Made by a program: the position numbers and the translations under genes
Part shown: piece by piece, positions 54,411 through 63,556 of the stretch
How the letters are laid out: every line of letters begins with the position of its first letter
Numbering within the stretch: the stretch's first letter is position 1
Notes under the pieces: model-generated
Seen by the model: the letters and a program-made list of their open reading frames with translations, nothing else
Database searches by the model: none
What the model was told of the DNA's origin: nothing
DNA from: Sphingobacterium sp. UT-1RO-CII-1
GTDB taxonomy: Bacteria > Bacteroidota > Bacteroidia > Sphingobacteriales > Sphingobacteriaceae
Length of the DNA stretch: 64,000 nucleotides
Assembly (NCBI RefSeq): GCF_026711005.1
Contig: NZ_JAPPVJ010000005.1
Coordinates: forward strand, 62,001 to 126,000
Direction of reading: 5' to 3'

Positions 54411-55032
54411 TTAAATTACTTAGTGTTATAATACGATTGTAAAAATTTTACCGAATGTATTGTTTTAAATAAGGAAAACAAACGTTACAAATAAAATAAA
54501 AACACAATTTGCTCATAAAATAGTGACTCGAAATATCTTAAAAAGAAAAAAAATGCATAAACAACCTGTGTTACAACAACTTTAAGAATTAACAAATAAA
54601 TAACATCGTATTTAATATATAGTAACAATTACTAGTTTTCAATACGTCTTATGTAACAAAAACAATTAAGTTTTAAAAAAACAACATTCAATTTCTCAAC
54701 AAATCAAACAATCTTCACGCTGCACGAGATAGATCGAAAAACTATCTTGCAATACAGCAAAATCACCAGCAAGGGTTGCAACATAAAATTGAGGAGTAAT
54801 GATCAGAAAAGAAAGTATAATGATGGACATGCCGGAAGTAAGAAATCTAATAGAGCAATGGGTAAAACCCAGCCTAACGATACGGGAAACCGTAACAATC
54901 CTATAGCCAGCTTAGCTACCTTTCCATCATTAAATATCGTAAAAAGAGATATTATACTTCATAAAGGATTAGCTCTTTTTTATATATCAGGAAAAAACTG
55001 ATACAATGAATTTTAACTAAACAGCACCACAT
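54411..55032. other. 622-bp AT-rich divergent intergenic region
   Basis: It separates the SusC gene from the lipoprotein gene. Two small hairpins lie side by side: TGGGT-aaa-ACCCA (54859-54871) and TACGG-gaaa-CCGTA (54881-54894), the second with a GNRA-type tetraloop. The 12-mer GGTAAAACCCAG and the 8-mer ACGGGAAA in this stretch occur in the same order in the minus-strand form of the 21-bp repeats at 43 kb. A frame of 84 codons from TTG 54747 crosses it but has no family features. I cannot assign a function. Confidence 0.55.
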
Positions 55033-55827
55033 ATGAATAATTCATTTTTATTACTATTAGCTCTAGGTTTTATATTAATCTCTTGTCAGAACACGATCTT
55101 TTCTGACGAAATTCTTGATGATACACATAAACAGGAACAAAAAGACTTGATTAGTACATATGAACTGGTTGCAACCGAAAATTTAAGCTCAAAAAGCTCT
55201 GCAAAAAAACAGCTCAAGTACAAAGTCATCTTTACAGAAGAACTAAACCAACAGAAAATAAAGCCAACAATAGAAAACATAATTACTCAAATCACAACGC
55301 AAGACAATGATGTGGATGAAGTAATACTTTGGTTTTACAGCGACAAAAACATGATTAACGAACCCTTTGACATAGGGTCTGCAGTATGGGCGCCTTACGG
55401 CGAGCTAGGCCATGTAGATTCTAAAATTGCGATACACAATATCCGAGATAACTATAAAATAAAATATACAGTCATAGAAAACTTAGATGAATACATGCAA
55501 AATAAAGAAGATGTCAAAAAAATATACAACATCGGACTCGAAAAGAGGAAAAAAATTTTCAGAGATATTATAGCAGCAGAAGATAGAGTGTATGGCTTTC
55601 AAGATATAGAAAATCAAAAGGTGCTAAACGATGCTTTATCAAAAGCAGAAGGATTAACTGCTGAAAACAGGGAAGCAATGTATAGAAATCAAGAAAAAAT
55701 CAGTCTTAAAGCAAAGGAACTAATGTCCAAATACAAAAGTTATCTTTATCTCGAATATGGCATCAATAAAGAATTAGAGGAAGAAATAGCTCTGGAGGGC
55801 ATCAACAACAACTGGTCGGCAAACTAA
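55033..55827 (+). CDS. Hypothetical lipoprotein
   Basis: A 264-residue protein with a lipoprotein signal (MNNSFLLLLALGFILISCQNT, lipobox ILISC). The mature part has a short alpha/beta region (YKVIFTEELNQQKIKPTIENIITQIT, DVDEVILWFYSDKNMINEPFDIGSAVWAPYG), the last part of which reads like a small secreted domain that binds a ligand, and a highly charged helical C terminus (from about 170) likely to form a coiled coil. I do not recognise the family. It is a single gene in a region otherwise made up of outer-membrane transport genes, and is convergent with the flavoprotein gene. Confidence 0.8.
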   Translation: MNNSFLLLLALGFILISCQNTIFSDEILDDTHKQEQKDLISTYELVATENLSSKSSAKKQLKYKVIFTEELNQQKIKPTIENIITQITTQDNDVDEVILWFYSDKNMINEPFDIGSAVWAPYGELGHVDSKIAIHNIRDNYKIKYTVIENLDEYMQNKEDVKKIYNIGLEKRKKIFRDIIAAEDRVYGFQDIENQKVLNDALSKAEGLTAENREAMYRNQEKISLKAKELMSKYKSYLYLEYGINKELEEEIALEGINNNWSAN

Positions 55828-55868
55828 CCTCATTAAAAATATTGAAAAACAGATTTCTAACTTCTAGG

Positions 55869-57005
55869 CTATCTTTTAAGACTAAGATAATCAATCAATT
55901 CCCGAGCCGCTGCTCTTCCAGCTCGATTAGCCCCCACTGTCGAGGCTGAAGGCCCATAGCCTATTAGATGAAGTCGAGGCTCTTGTACGACCTGAGTCGC
56001 TAATCTACCTGACATTTTGATGCCCCCATGTTCATTAATAATATTTAACCCTTTCAGATGTTCTAAAGAATGACGGAAGCCTGTATTCCAAAAAATAACA
56101 TCTACATCTAAAGTAGTTCCATCTTTCCACCCCACCCCTCTTTCAGTAATATGATCAAACATTGGCCGCCAATTTAAAGCTCCCTTTTCAAACATTCTCT
56201 CTATTGAAGGCGTAATAGGCAAACCTGTGACTGCTACAACAGATTCAGTCGGTAACCCTGCCCTCACTCTTTGATCTACTAGCTCTACTGCTTCCCGACC
56301 TAACTCTTCCGTAAACTCATGATTCCTAAAATCAGGCTCTCTACGAGACACCCAACTTGTTTGAGTTAATTCAGATAGTTCGCCCAATAGCTGCACGGCT
56401 GATATACCTGCTCCCACAACAAGCACATGTTTACCGATAAACTCTTCGGCCTGCTGATAATCTACGGTATGTAATTGTTTTCCCCGAAACAGATCACTTC
56501 CAGGATACATAGGTATGTTAGGTGTTTTCCATGTACCTGTCGCATTAATTATACCCCGAGCACTAAACTGCACTCCATTTGTTCGGACTAGAAAACGACC
56601 ATTCCTCTCCGTCACCTCCTGTACTTTAATGGGGCGTATAATAGGCAGTTCATATGCTTTTTCATAAGCTCCATAATACTGTGGAACAGCCACATTTGCT
56701 TGCAAAGCTACGTCTCTTTTATTAACAGCATCAGCAAATGCCATACCTGGCAGGTCATTAATACCATTAACGTTACTAAGTGTCAGAGAATCCCAACGAT
56801 GCTGCCACGCACCTCCCGGCCCCACTTCATCATCCAAGACCACAAAACCTTTACCAGCTTTTAATCCCTCTCGTTTAAGATAATAAGCAGCAGACAAACC
56901 TGCTTGACCTGCACCGATCACAACAATATCAACTTTATAAAATGGCTCAACCCTTGGTGTTTCAATTACTAACTCTGGATCCTGTATCGTTTTATTTTTA
57001 TTCAT
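55869..57005 (-). CDS. Flavin-dependent monooxygenase/oxidoreductase (FMO/CzcO-like)
   Basis: A 378-residue flavoprotein. The FAD motif IVVIGAGQAGLSAAYYLKREG is near residue 28, DDEVGPGGAWQHRWDSLTL near 58, a second nucleotide motif VLVVGAGISAVQLLGEL (NADPH) near 191, and DVIFWNTGFRHSLEHL and LHLIGYGPSASTVGANRAGRAAA close the FAD site. This is the two-Rossmann layout of CzcO/FMO-like enzymes. No signal peptide is present, so it is cytosolic. The substrate is unknown, and neighbours give no clue. Confidence 0.9.
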   Translation of the reverse strand: MNKNKTIQDPELVIETPRVEPFYKVDIVVIGAGQAGLSAAYYLKREGLKAGKGFVVLDDEVGPGGAWQHRWDSLTLSNVNGINDLPGMAFADAVNKRDVALQANVAVPQYYGAYEKAYELPIIRPIKVQEVTERNGRFLVRTNGVQFSARGIINATGTWKTPNIPMYPGSDLFRGKQLHTVDYQQAEEFIGKHVLVVGAGISAVQLLGELSELTQTSWVSRREPDFRNHEFTEELGREAVELVDQRVRAGLPTESVVAVTGLPITPSIERMFEKGALNWRPMFDHITERGVGWKDGTTLDVDVIFWNTGFRHSLEHLKGLNIINEHGGIKMSGRLATQVVQEPRLHLIGYGPSASTVGANRAGRAAARELIDYLSLKR

Positions 57006-57148
57006 TATCGCCTGTTTAACTATCTATATACATTACTAATCTGTATTCTCCGTACTATAAGCAAGGTCAAATAGTATAGATCAACTTGTCAATGCTCTAA
57101 AATCATACATATATATGATATATTCATTAACATAAGATAAGATCTGTA

Positions 57149-57180
57149 TTTGACCTTCCCATATTTAAACCTTACCTTTG
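57149..57180 (+). promoter_or_regulatory. Full-consensus Bacteroidota promoter for the BCCT gene
   Basis: TTTG (57149-57152) and TACCTTTG (57173-57180) are exact matches to the -33 and -7 elements, 20 bases apart. This is the best housekeeping promoter in the window. It predicts a transcript start near 57187 and a leader of about 200 bases. Confidence 0.8.
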
Positions 57181-57186
57181 GCACGT

Positions 57187-57386
57187 AATTAAAAATCTGC
57201 CTTGCAAAATATGTTTAAGCCTTTAACAAACTTAAACATTCTGTAGCCCGAGACTTACTGCTGTTTTGTCTATAAATCGACATAGCTATTTATAAAAAGC
57301 TTGTGGACAGCATTTTTTTTGAGTTTTCACTCTTCTTATCTAGGTCGGGGCATTATCCTGCTAGGTTTTTCAGAAATAAAAAAAGT
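57187..57386 (+). other. Structured 5' leader of the BCCT gene
   Basis: The predicted leader contains two perfect hairpins: ATGTTTAAG/CTTAAACAT (57211-57219, 57231-57239, 11-base loop) and TATAAAT/ATTTATA (57271-57277, 57288-57294, 10-base loop). It does not match a riboswitch class I know. A GTG at 57303 in the reading frame could give a 28-residue N-terminal extension, but the ATG at 57387 is preferred. Confidence 0.45.
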
Positions 57387-59072
57387 ATGTCTACAAACAA
57401 AAAACCAAGTATCCAAAAAACAGGTTTAGTTGTTCACAAACCTGTGTTCATTCCCACTCTTATTATTATTATCGTCAGTGTTACGCTTGCTTTACTCTTT
57501 CACGAACAAAGTGAAGCTACCTTTAACAGGATGCAAAACTTTGTTTCCGAAAAAGGAGGATGGATCTATACACTCTCTGTTAATGCTTTTATTATATTTT
57601 GCCTATTTCTTGCTTTTGGTAAATACGGTAATGTCCGCATAGGCGGCCCAGACGCTAAACCCGAATTTAAAGGCCCTGCATGGTTTGCTATGCTATTCAG
57701 CGCAGGTATAGGAAATGGTTTAGTACTTTTCAGTATTGCTGACCCTGTTCGCGATTTTATTTCCCCTCCACGATTAGGCCCAGACACAGACACAGCGCTT
57801 ATTGCACAAGAGGCTATTAACTTTTCTTTTCTACATCACGGTATACACGGATGGGCAATCTACTCGGTTATAGGTCTTGCTCTTGCATACTTTACCTATA
57901 ACCGTAAAATGCCCCTCACCATACGTTCTGCTTTTTATCCTATACTGGGCGATAAAATTTATAGTTGGATTGGAGATGCTATCGATGTAATTGCAGTAGT
58001 AGCAACCCTTTTTGGCTTAGCAACAACTTTGGGTTTTGGGGTCGGCCAAATCAATGCCGGTATGAACCATGTCTTCGGAGTTCCTACTAGCCTACTTTTT
58101 CAGTATATTATTATATTGACCATTACAGGTATAGCGACGATTTCTGTTGTATCCGGTGTTAATAAAGGTGTTAAATTCTTAAGTGAACTAAACATAGGCA
58201 TCGCCGTTATTCTGTTTCTCTTAGTGTTAGTGTTGGGCCCAACCGCATTTATATTAAAAGGTTACGTACAAAATATCGGAAGCTACCTAACAAACTTTAT
58301 TGATATGGCCACTTGGTCGGGCAATTACGGGAAAAGTGACTGGCATAATAATGTTACACTTATGTACTGGGGATGGTGGGCTTCTTGGTCGCCTTTTGTC
58401 GGAACGTTTATAGCACGTGTATCAAGAGGGCGAACTATCAAGCAGTTTGTTCTAGGCGTACTCCTACTGCCTGCACTGGTTACCTTTCTTTGGTTTTCAG
58501 CCTTTGGAGGTACCACAATGTTAGGTTTAATAGAAGGCGATTTTGCTCTTGTAGATGCAGTTAAAGAAAACATATCAACTGCATTATTTGTATTTTTTGA
58601 AAAATTCCCATTTGCCATAGTACTTAAGATTTTAGGAATGCTACTCATCTGTAGTTTTATAATTACTTCGGCTGACTCAGGCGCACTTGTTGTAGACAGC
58701 ATTACTTCCGGCGGTCACCGCCGCACTCCTGCTATGCAAAGAATACTGTGGGCCTCACTCTCGGGCATAATAGCCGCTGCTCTCTTAACAGGTGGAGGTT
58801 TAGACACATTGCAAGCCGCCGTTACCATATCAGGCATGCCCTTTGCGATCTTACTGGTGGTGATGTGCGTATCACTTATTATCGGTATTCATGAAGACTA
58901 TAATATTGAACAGCGTCGCTTAAAAATGAAAGAAACCGAATCTTATAAAGCTTCTATTTCTAAAATAATGGAAGAAGAAAAAAGAACGCAAATCAGAGAG
59001 CAACCTATAGAATTGCAAGCTTCTGATGAAAAAATCTCCCCCTCTGAAATAAACAAAGAAGGAGATATTTAA
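57387..59072 (+). CDS. BCCT-family transporter (glycine betaine/choline type)
   Basis: From the ATG at 57387 the protein has 561 residues and twelve membrane helices. Family signatures are FSAGIGNGLVLFSIADP near residue 110, GIHGWAIYSVIGLALAYFTYN near 155, YWGWWASWSPFVGTFIARVSRGRTIKQFVLG near 330 and FIITSADSGALVVDSITSGG near 425. BCCT carriers import betaine, choline or carnitine for osmoprotection. The Gly/aromatic box of the substrate site is partly changed, so the exact substrate is open. A Usp gene follows after 27 bases in the same operon. A charged C-terminal tail of some 45 residues may sense osmotic state. Confidence 0.92.
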   Translation: MSTNKKPSIQKTGLVVHKPVFIPTLIIIIVSVTLALLFHEQSEATFNRMQNFVSEKGGWIYTLSVNAFIIFCLFLAFGKYGNVRIGGPDAKPEFKGPAWFAMLFSAGIGNGLVLFSIADPVRDFISPPRLGPDTDTALIAQEAINFSFLHHGIHGWAIYSVIGLALAYFTYNRKMPLTIRSAFYPILGDKIYSWIGDAIDVIAVVATLFGLATTLGFGVGQINAGMNHVFGVPTSLLFQYIIILTITGIATISVVSGVNKGVKFLSELNIGIAVILFLLVLVLGPTAFILKGYVQNIGSYLTNFIDMATWSGNYGKSDWHNNVTLMYWGWWASWSPFVGTFIARVSRGRTIKQFVLGVLLLPALVTFLWFSAFGGTTMLGLIEGDFALVDAVKENISTALFVFFEKFPFAIVLKILGMLLICSFIITSADSGALVVDSITSGGHRRTPAMQRILWASLSGIIAAALLTGGGLDTLQAAVTISGMPFAILLVVMCVSLIIGIHEDYNIEQRRLKMKETESYKASISKIMEEEKRTQIREQPIELQASDEKISPSEINKEGDI

Positions 59073-59099
59073 AAAAATATAAAATATTAAAGAAAAATA

Positions 59100-59957
59100 A
59101 TGAACGAATCAATTGTAGTTGCATTAGATCTAACAGATCAAGATATTACACTTATTGCATACGCTAAACAAATTCAAGTATTTTATCAAATAGATACTGT
59201 TCATTTTGTACACAATATTAAAACCTCGGAAATCGATGAAATAATAGCCGATATGATGGAAGATGTACAAATACGTCCGATGATTTTGAGAAGCTTAGAA
59301 AAAAAGATAGAAGCTATATTCACAGAGAAAGACAGTTATAAACTAACATTACTTGAAGGAGATAACACCGAGTTTGGGATTAACGAATGGGTTAAGCAGT
59401 TAAAAAAAAGTTGTACGGTTGTTCTAGGCTGGAAAACCCCAGAAAATGGCACCGGTGCGATGGCACAAAAGTTTATACGCATGTTTCAGGGAGATATTCT
59501 TTTGATTCCTAAAAATGCGATCTTTAAATTAGACGCTATACTTGTGCCGACAGATCTAAGTTCAAACTTTTCTAAAGTCAAAAGAAAAATTGACAATCTA
59601 ATTACTCCCCTAGTAAATACGCGTGTTCAGGTGATAAAAACATATAATATACCAAGTTTATTTTTTCAATTTATAGATGACAAGGAAACTAAACAAAAAG
59701 CTGAACATTTGATTTTATCGCAATATGCCAGTTTACAAAAAAAACTCAATATACCTACACACTGGCAAATAAAGGCCGTATACCAACAAGGTAAAAGTGT
59801 AGCTGATATTATCATTAGAGAAAACAACAATTTAGCTACCGATATAATTGTATTATCAGCAAAAGGGGCAAATACTATTGCAGCTATTTTTCTTGGGAGC
59901 ACAACGAATGAACTTATTAGTAGAGATCCTTTCCAAACCATTTATATTGTAAAATAG
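59100..59957 (+). CDS. Universal stress protein, tandem Usp domains
   Basis: A 285-residue cytosolic protein with two Usp domains (about 1-140 and 143-285). The second is clearer: LDAILVPTDLSSNFSKV at its start and the nucleotide-binding loop IIVLSAKGANTIAAIFLGSTTNELI, a variant of G-x2-G-x9-G-(S/T). The first is degenerate at this loop. It lies 27 bases after the BCCT gene, so it is part of that transcript. A Usp protein beside an osmolyte carrier suggests regulation of transport under stress. Confidence 0.85.
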   Translation: MNESIVVALDLTDQDITLIAYAKQIQVFYQIDTVHFVHNIKTSEIDEIIADMMEDVQIRPMILRSLEKKIEAIFTEKDSYKLTLLEGDNTEFGINEWVKQLKKSCTVVLGWKTPENGTGAMAQKFIRMFQGDILLIPKNAIFKLDAILVPTDLSSNFSKVKRKIDNLITPLVNTRVQVIKTYNIPSLFFQFIDDKETKQKAEHLILSQYASLQKKLNIPTHWQIKAVYQQGKSVADIIIRENNNLATDIIVLSAKGANTIAAIFLGSTTNELISRDPFQTIYIVK

Positions 59958-60065
59958 TGTTTGGTAGTAGATAGTTTAAACCGATAGAGTATGAGAACTA
60001 TAATTACATCTCTATGTTTTAAAACACAAGGATTAATAGCATATTTGTATGAATAATTAAAAGTT

Positions 60066-60359
60066 ATGAAAAAAATATTGGGATTTATCTCTGTTGCATT
60101 TTTAACAGCATGTAGTAATCCACAAAAAGAACAGCCCTTGGAGCACTTAGATAAAAAATCGGCTCGAGAAGTAACTTTAAAAACTGTTACACAAGGAGAC
60201 TCAGTACTACATATTACAACACAATACATCTGGTATAACGGTGAACAAATAGCCTCAAAAAAAGATACTATAATAACGGCTATTACGCCCAATACGTGGA
60301 ATGCAGTTGATTCAATGCAAACGTTAAGCAAGGTTCCTATTTACGTTACTGTTCAATAA
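60066..60359 (+). CDS. Small hypothetical lipoprotein of the ygiBC-like operon
   Basis: A 97-residue lipoprotein (signal MKKILGFISVAFLTACSNP, lipobox LTAC). The mature part is short and beta-rich (VTLKTVTQGDSVLHITTQYIWYNGEQIA) and I do not recognise it. Its stop overlaps the start of the next gene (TAATG), and the next gene overlaps ygiC in the same way, so the three are translationally coupled. The only lead to function is that operon. Confidence 0.8.
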   Translation: MKKILGFISVAFLTACSNPQKEQPLEHLDKKSAREVTLKTVTQGDSVLHITTQYIWYNGEQIASKKDTIITAITPNTWNAVDSMQTLSKVPIYVTVQ

Positions 60360-60736
60360 TGAGAAAAAAAACAACCAAACATATTCAATTAGTATTAATC
60401 ACTTCGGTTTTGGCAACATGTGCACAAGCACAGCAAGCTCCCGATGCAAAACAACGGGTTTTTATGCGAGCTGATTCCACTGCTGCATACACCGAAGTAA
60501 CAGATAATTACAAACACGATCAGAACACAAGGTCAGGATCAGGAGGAATGGGGTCTTCCTTACTATGGTTCATGGCCTTTAGGCATATGGGAGGCATGTT
60601 GGGCTATGCCAACAACAATTTGCATCCCCAATCTGTCGCGGGCACTAATGCAGCAAAAGCTGCAGCATTTAAAGCGCAGCGAGGCGGCTTTGGTAAAACA
60701 GCCAACTCTACAGTAAAATCTTCAGCAGGCTCCTAA
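60359..60736 (+). CDS. Short YgiB-like secreted protein (DUF1190-like)
   Basis: A 125-residue protein with a cleavable signal peptide (about 1-25, ending AQAQQ). A glycine/methionine-rich hydrophobic stretch (GSGGMGSSLLWFMAFRHMGGMLG, about 60-82) and the RGGFGKTANS motif near 109 resemble the C-terminal half of Escherichia coli YgiB, which has a similar Gly-rich helix and RGGFGESV. The N-terminal Cys and acidic half of YgiB is missing. The start overlaps the previous stop by one base and the stop overlaps the ygiC start. The YgiB link is my reading and needs a profile search. Confidence 0.7.
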   Translation: MRKKTTKHIQLVLITSVLATCAQAQQAPDAKQRVFMRADSTAAYTEVTDNYKHDQNTRSGSGGMGSSLLWFMAFRHMGGMLGYANNNLHPQSVAGTNAAKAAAFKAQRGGFGKTANSTVKSSAGS

Positions 60737-61878
60737 TGCATATCAAGAAGTTACGCATTGACCCTCAATGGGAATCGAGATTAGAATCAATAGGTTATGG
60801 TTATCATTCTATAGGAGGTGTTCCTTACTGGGTAGATGATTACTATTATGAAATTAATAATCAAGAAGCCGATTTAATCTACAATACAACCCAGGAGTTG
60901 TGGAACATGTGTTTACAGGCCGTAGAATATATTATTAAGAATAAGCTATACCATCTTTTTAAGATCCCTTCGTTTATGATTCATCATATAGAACATAGTT
61001 GGGAAAATGATGAACCTTCGATTTACGGTCGATTTGATTTTGCTTACCATAATAGCGATAAAACATTAAAACTACTAGAGTTTAATGCCGACACACCTAC
61101 TTCTTTATTTGAGTCGGGCATAGTACAATGGTATTGGAAAAAACATTATTTCCCTGAATTAACGGATCAGTTTAATAGCATACACGAACAATTGATCCAC
61201 AGTTGGCGCGAAATCAAGCCTTATTTAAAAGCTGACCTATTGCATTTCACTTGCGCAAAAGAAACATTAGAAGATCTTACAAATCTAGAATATTTGAGAG
61301 ACACTGCACTTCAGGCAGGAATAAACACAAAATTGATTTATATAGATGATATTGGGTGGTCAGGACGTAATTTTGTCGATCTAGAGGGCGAGCCTATTCA
61401 AGCTATCTTCAAACTCTACCCTTGGGAATGGATGATACATGAAGAATTTGCTGTACACATTGTGAATGATATAAATAAAGCACAATGGATAGAGCCTTCA
61501 TGGAAAATGCTGTTATCTAATAAAGCAATCCTTCCCATCCTTTGGGAGTTATTTCCAAATCACCCGAATTTACTGTCAGCTTATTTTGAAAAACCTTACC
61601 ATCTAAAACATTTTGTAAAAAAACCAATTCTTTCAAGAGAAGGAGCTAATATAGAAATGTATTATGATGACGAATTGATTTTTGAAACGGCGGGCGATTA
61701 TGGTCAAGATGGCTATATATACCAAGAGCTTGCCAATTTACATAAAGAAGAAACCGGTTTTTCGATTATAGGGAGTTGGATAATTGGTCAGGAACCATGT
61801 GGTATCTCTTTTCGAGAGTCTGATATGCCTATAACAACAGACAAAAGTCGCTTTATACCACACATCATAAGACATTAG
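60736..61878 (+). CDS. ygiC: Glutathionylspermidine synthase-like ATP-grasp protein YgiC
   Basis: A 380-residue ATP-grasp ligase that follows Escherichia coli YgiC throughout: GGVPYWVDDYYYEI, LLEFNADTPTSLFES, LLHFTCAKETLEDL, YIDDIGW, FKLYPWEWM, SNKAILPILWELFPNHPNLL, KKPILSREGANIEMY and IIGSWIIGQEPCGISFRE. ATP-grasp residues Lys, Glu and Asn in these segments appear intact. YgiC is related to the synthetase half of glutathionylspermidine synthase, but its true substrate is unknown, and Bacteroidota generally lack glutathione. TAATG overlap ties it to the ygiB-like gene. Confidence 0.93.
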   Translation: MHIKKLRIDPQWESRLESIGYGYHSIGGVPYWVDDYYYEINNQEADLIYNTTQELWNMCLQAVEYIIKNKLYHLFKIPSFMIHHIEHSWENDEPSIYGRFDFAYHNSDKTLKLLEFNADTPTSLFESGIVQWYWKKHYFPELTDQFNSIHEQLIHSWREIKPYLKADLLHFTCAKETLEDLTNLEYLRDTALQAGINTKLIYIDDIGWSGRNFVDLEGEPIQAIFKLYPWEWMIHEEFAVHIVNDINKAQWIEPSWKMLLSNKAILPILWELFPNHPNLLSAYFEKPYHLKHFVKKPILSREGANIEMYYDDELIFETAGDYGQDGYIYQELANLHKEETGFSIIGSWIIGQEPCGISFRESDMPITTDKSRFIPHIIRH

Positions 61879-61880
61879 AA

Positions 61881-61930
61881 CAACAGTTTGATTACACGAC
61901 GGATATATTCCCTACATAATCAAACTGTTG
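61881..61930. terminator. Bidirectional terminator
   Basis: CAACAGTTTGATTA (61881-61894) and TAATCAAACTGTTG (61917-61930) are perfect 14-bp arms over a 22-base loop between the convergent ygiC and DsbA-family genes. Confidence 0.75.
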
Positions 61931-61943
61931 CCAATACACAGCC

Positions 61944-62660
61944 TTAGTTACAGCCATCCGGACCACAACTTGGTCCGTCTATAACCTCAAAATTTACTTT
62001 ATTATTTTCGCTCTTCCATTCATTAAAAGATTTCTCTATCGTTTGTTTGAAAACGTCTACGGGTTGAGCTCCAGAAATAGCATACTTTCTATTAAACACA
62101 AAGAAGGGAACTCCCCGAACTCCTATTTCTTTTGCTTCATTGATATCCTGATTAACGGCTTCTTTAAATTCGCCTTTTTCCATACTATCTTGAAAAGCGG
62201 AAACATCTAGACCGACCTCTAAAACAATCGACTTTAAAACTTCTAGATCATCAATATTTTTTCCTTCTTCAAAAAAGGCTTTAAACAAAAGCTCTTCAAC
62301 TTGATTCTGTTTATCAAATTGCTTTGCAAAGTGAGAAAGCTCGTGTGAATGAAATGAGTTGGCAACAACCGCTTTTTCAAAATCGTACTTTAACCCCACT
62401 TCTTTAGCCATCTCAGTCACCTGATCACACATAGCTTTGGCTTGTTCGACAGGCATCCCCTTACTACTCGCTAGACTCTCATAATATTTTATCGATGGAT
62501 CTGTCTTCATCCCCGGATCTAACTGGTAGCTTTTCCACTCCAATTCGATATGCTCGTTATTTGAAAAAGATGACAGAGCAACTTCAAACTTTCGTTTACC
62601 AATATAACAGAATGGACACATAACATCACTCCAAACTTCAACTATCATTTTACTTGCCAT
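61944..62660 (-). CDS. DsbA-family oxidoreductase, FrnE type
   Basis: From the ATG at 62660 the protein has 238 residues; the ATG at 62648 is equally plausible, while those further upstream add a non-homologous stretch. No signal peptide, so cytosolic. The thioredoxin fold has the redox motif Cys-Pro-Phe-Cys (VWSDVMCPFCYIGKRKFE), and the DsbA helical insert holds ANSFHSHELSHFAK. The cis-Pro loop is GVRGVPFFVFN. The C terminus ends PSCGPDGCN, adding two Cys found in FrnE proteins. FrnE-type enzymes act in disulfide or thiol stress and related isomerase roles. Confidence 0.92.
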   Translation of the reverse strand: MASKMIVEVWSDVMCPFCYIGKRKFEVALSSFSNNEHIELEWKSYQLDPGMKTDPSIKYYESLASSKGMPVEQAKAMCDQVTEMAKEVGLKYDFEKAVVANSFHSHELSHFAKQFDKQNQVEELLFKAFFEEGKNIDDLEVLKSIVLEVGLDVSAFQDSMEKGEFKEAVNQDINEAKEIGVRGVPFFVFNRKYAISGAQPVDVFKQTIEKSFNEWKSENNKVNFEVIDGPSCGPDGCN

Positions 62661-62882
62661 AACACTTTTTTTATCAAACTTACTAATTTTCATTTTATAC
62701 ACACAAAAATGCATACTTTCATATAGGGAACCCTCATCATGAAGCCTATAAAAAAGCACACGAAAAAACCCACAAACTAATTATTAAACTTTAACTTTAA
62801 TAAAATAGAATATATGCTTATCTATATTTTCAAACAACTAATTGCCTTATGACACACCCAATTTATTCAAAGCCCCCAATCA

Positions 62883-63542
62883 ATGGATGATAACAATAAA
62901 TTAAAGAAACTAGCAGCACAATTTGCTAAACCTAACGCTAAAAAAGGTATAGAGCTTGCCGCAATGATGAGCAAAACAAACATCGAGATGACACGACATT
63001 CGTTACATAAACTTGCTTTAACCGGTAGCGAGCACATCTTAGAATTAGGTCATGGGAATGCGGCCCATCTTAATGAACTCTTGACGCAGTACCCCTCTCT
63101 GCACTACACAGGGTTAGAAACATCAAAGACTATGTATGAAGAAGCAAGTAGGTTAAATGAAATGTGGATCGCTCAGGGGCGAGCAAGCTTTCTGCACTAC
63201 GATGGCAAGCATCTTCCACTTAAAGCAAGAACATTTGATAAAATATTCTCGGTAAATACAATCTATTTCTGGAAAGATAGATTTACATTTTTAAGTAAAT
63301 TAAAAAGCTTACTGTCTAATAACGGGCAAATAGCTCTTACATTTGCTAGCAAAAAGTTTATGCAAACTTTACCGTTTACAGTGTATGGTTTCACTTTATA
63401 CGACGTCGAAGATGCTGAAAGACTACTTGAACAATGTGATTTCAAAAATATAAAATCATCAATAAAAAAGGACCATATACTAAGCCCAACAAATGAACCC
63501 ATAGAACGAGAATATGCAACTGTTACCGCTTATAACAACTAA
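62883..63542 (+). CDS. Class I SAM-dependent methyltransferase
   Basis: A 219-residue methyltransferase. Motif I is ILELGHGNAAHLNEL (residues about 52-66), the ribose-binding acidic residue is in YTGLETSKTMYEEA, and the strand-4 segment is FDKIFSVNTIYFWKD, followed by LLSNNGQIALTF. The helix before motif I (KTNIEMTRHSLHKL) is typical of small-molecule or quinone/arsenite-type methyltransferases, but no specific substrate can be named. It is a single gene, convergent with the oxidoreductase at the edge. Confidence 0.88.
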   Translation: MDDNNKLKKLAAQFAKPNAKKGIELAAMMSKTNIEMTRHSLHKLALTGSEHILELGHGNAAHLNELLTQYPSLHYTGLETSKTMYEEASRLNEMWIAQGRASFLHYDGKHLPLKARTFDKIFSVNTIYFWKDRFTFLSKLKSLLSNNGQIALTFASKKFMQTLPFTVYGFTLYDVEDAERLLEQCDFKNIKSSIKKDHILSPTNEPIEREYATVTAYNN

Positions 63543-63556
63543 ATTTCAATTGCATA

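Noticed and set aside
54747..55001. 84-codon plus-strand reading frame from a TTG
   Set aside because: Low-complexity polar sequence without family features, a TTG start, and no ribosome-binding context. It remains possible as a decayed gene, so the DNA is described under the intergenic region.
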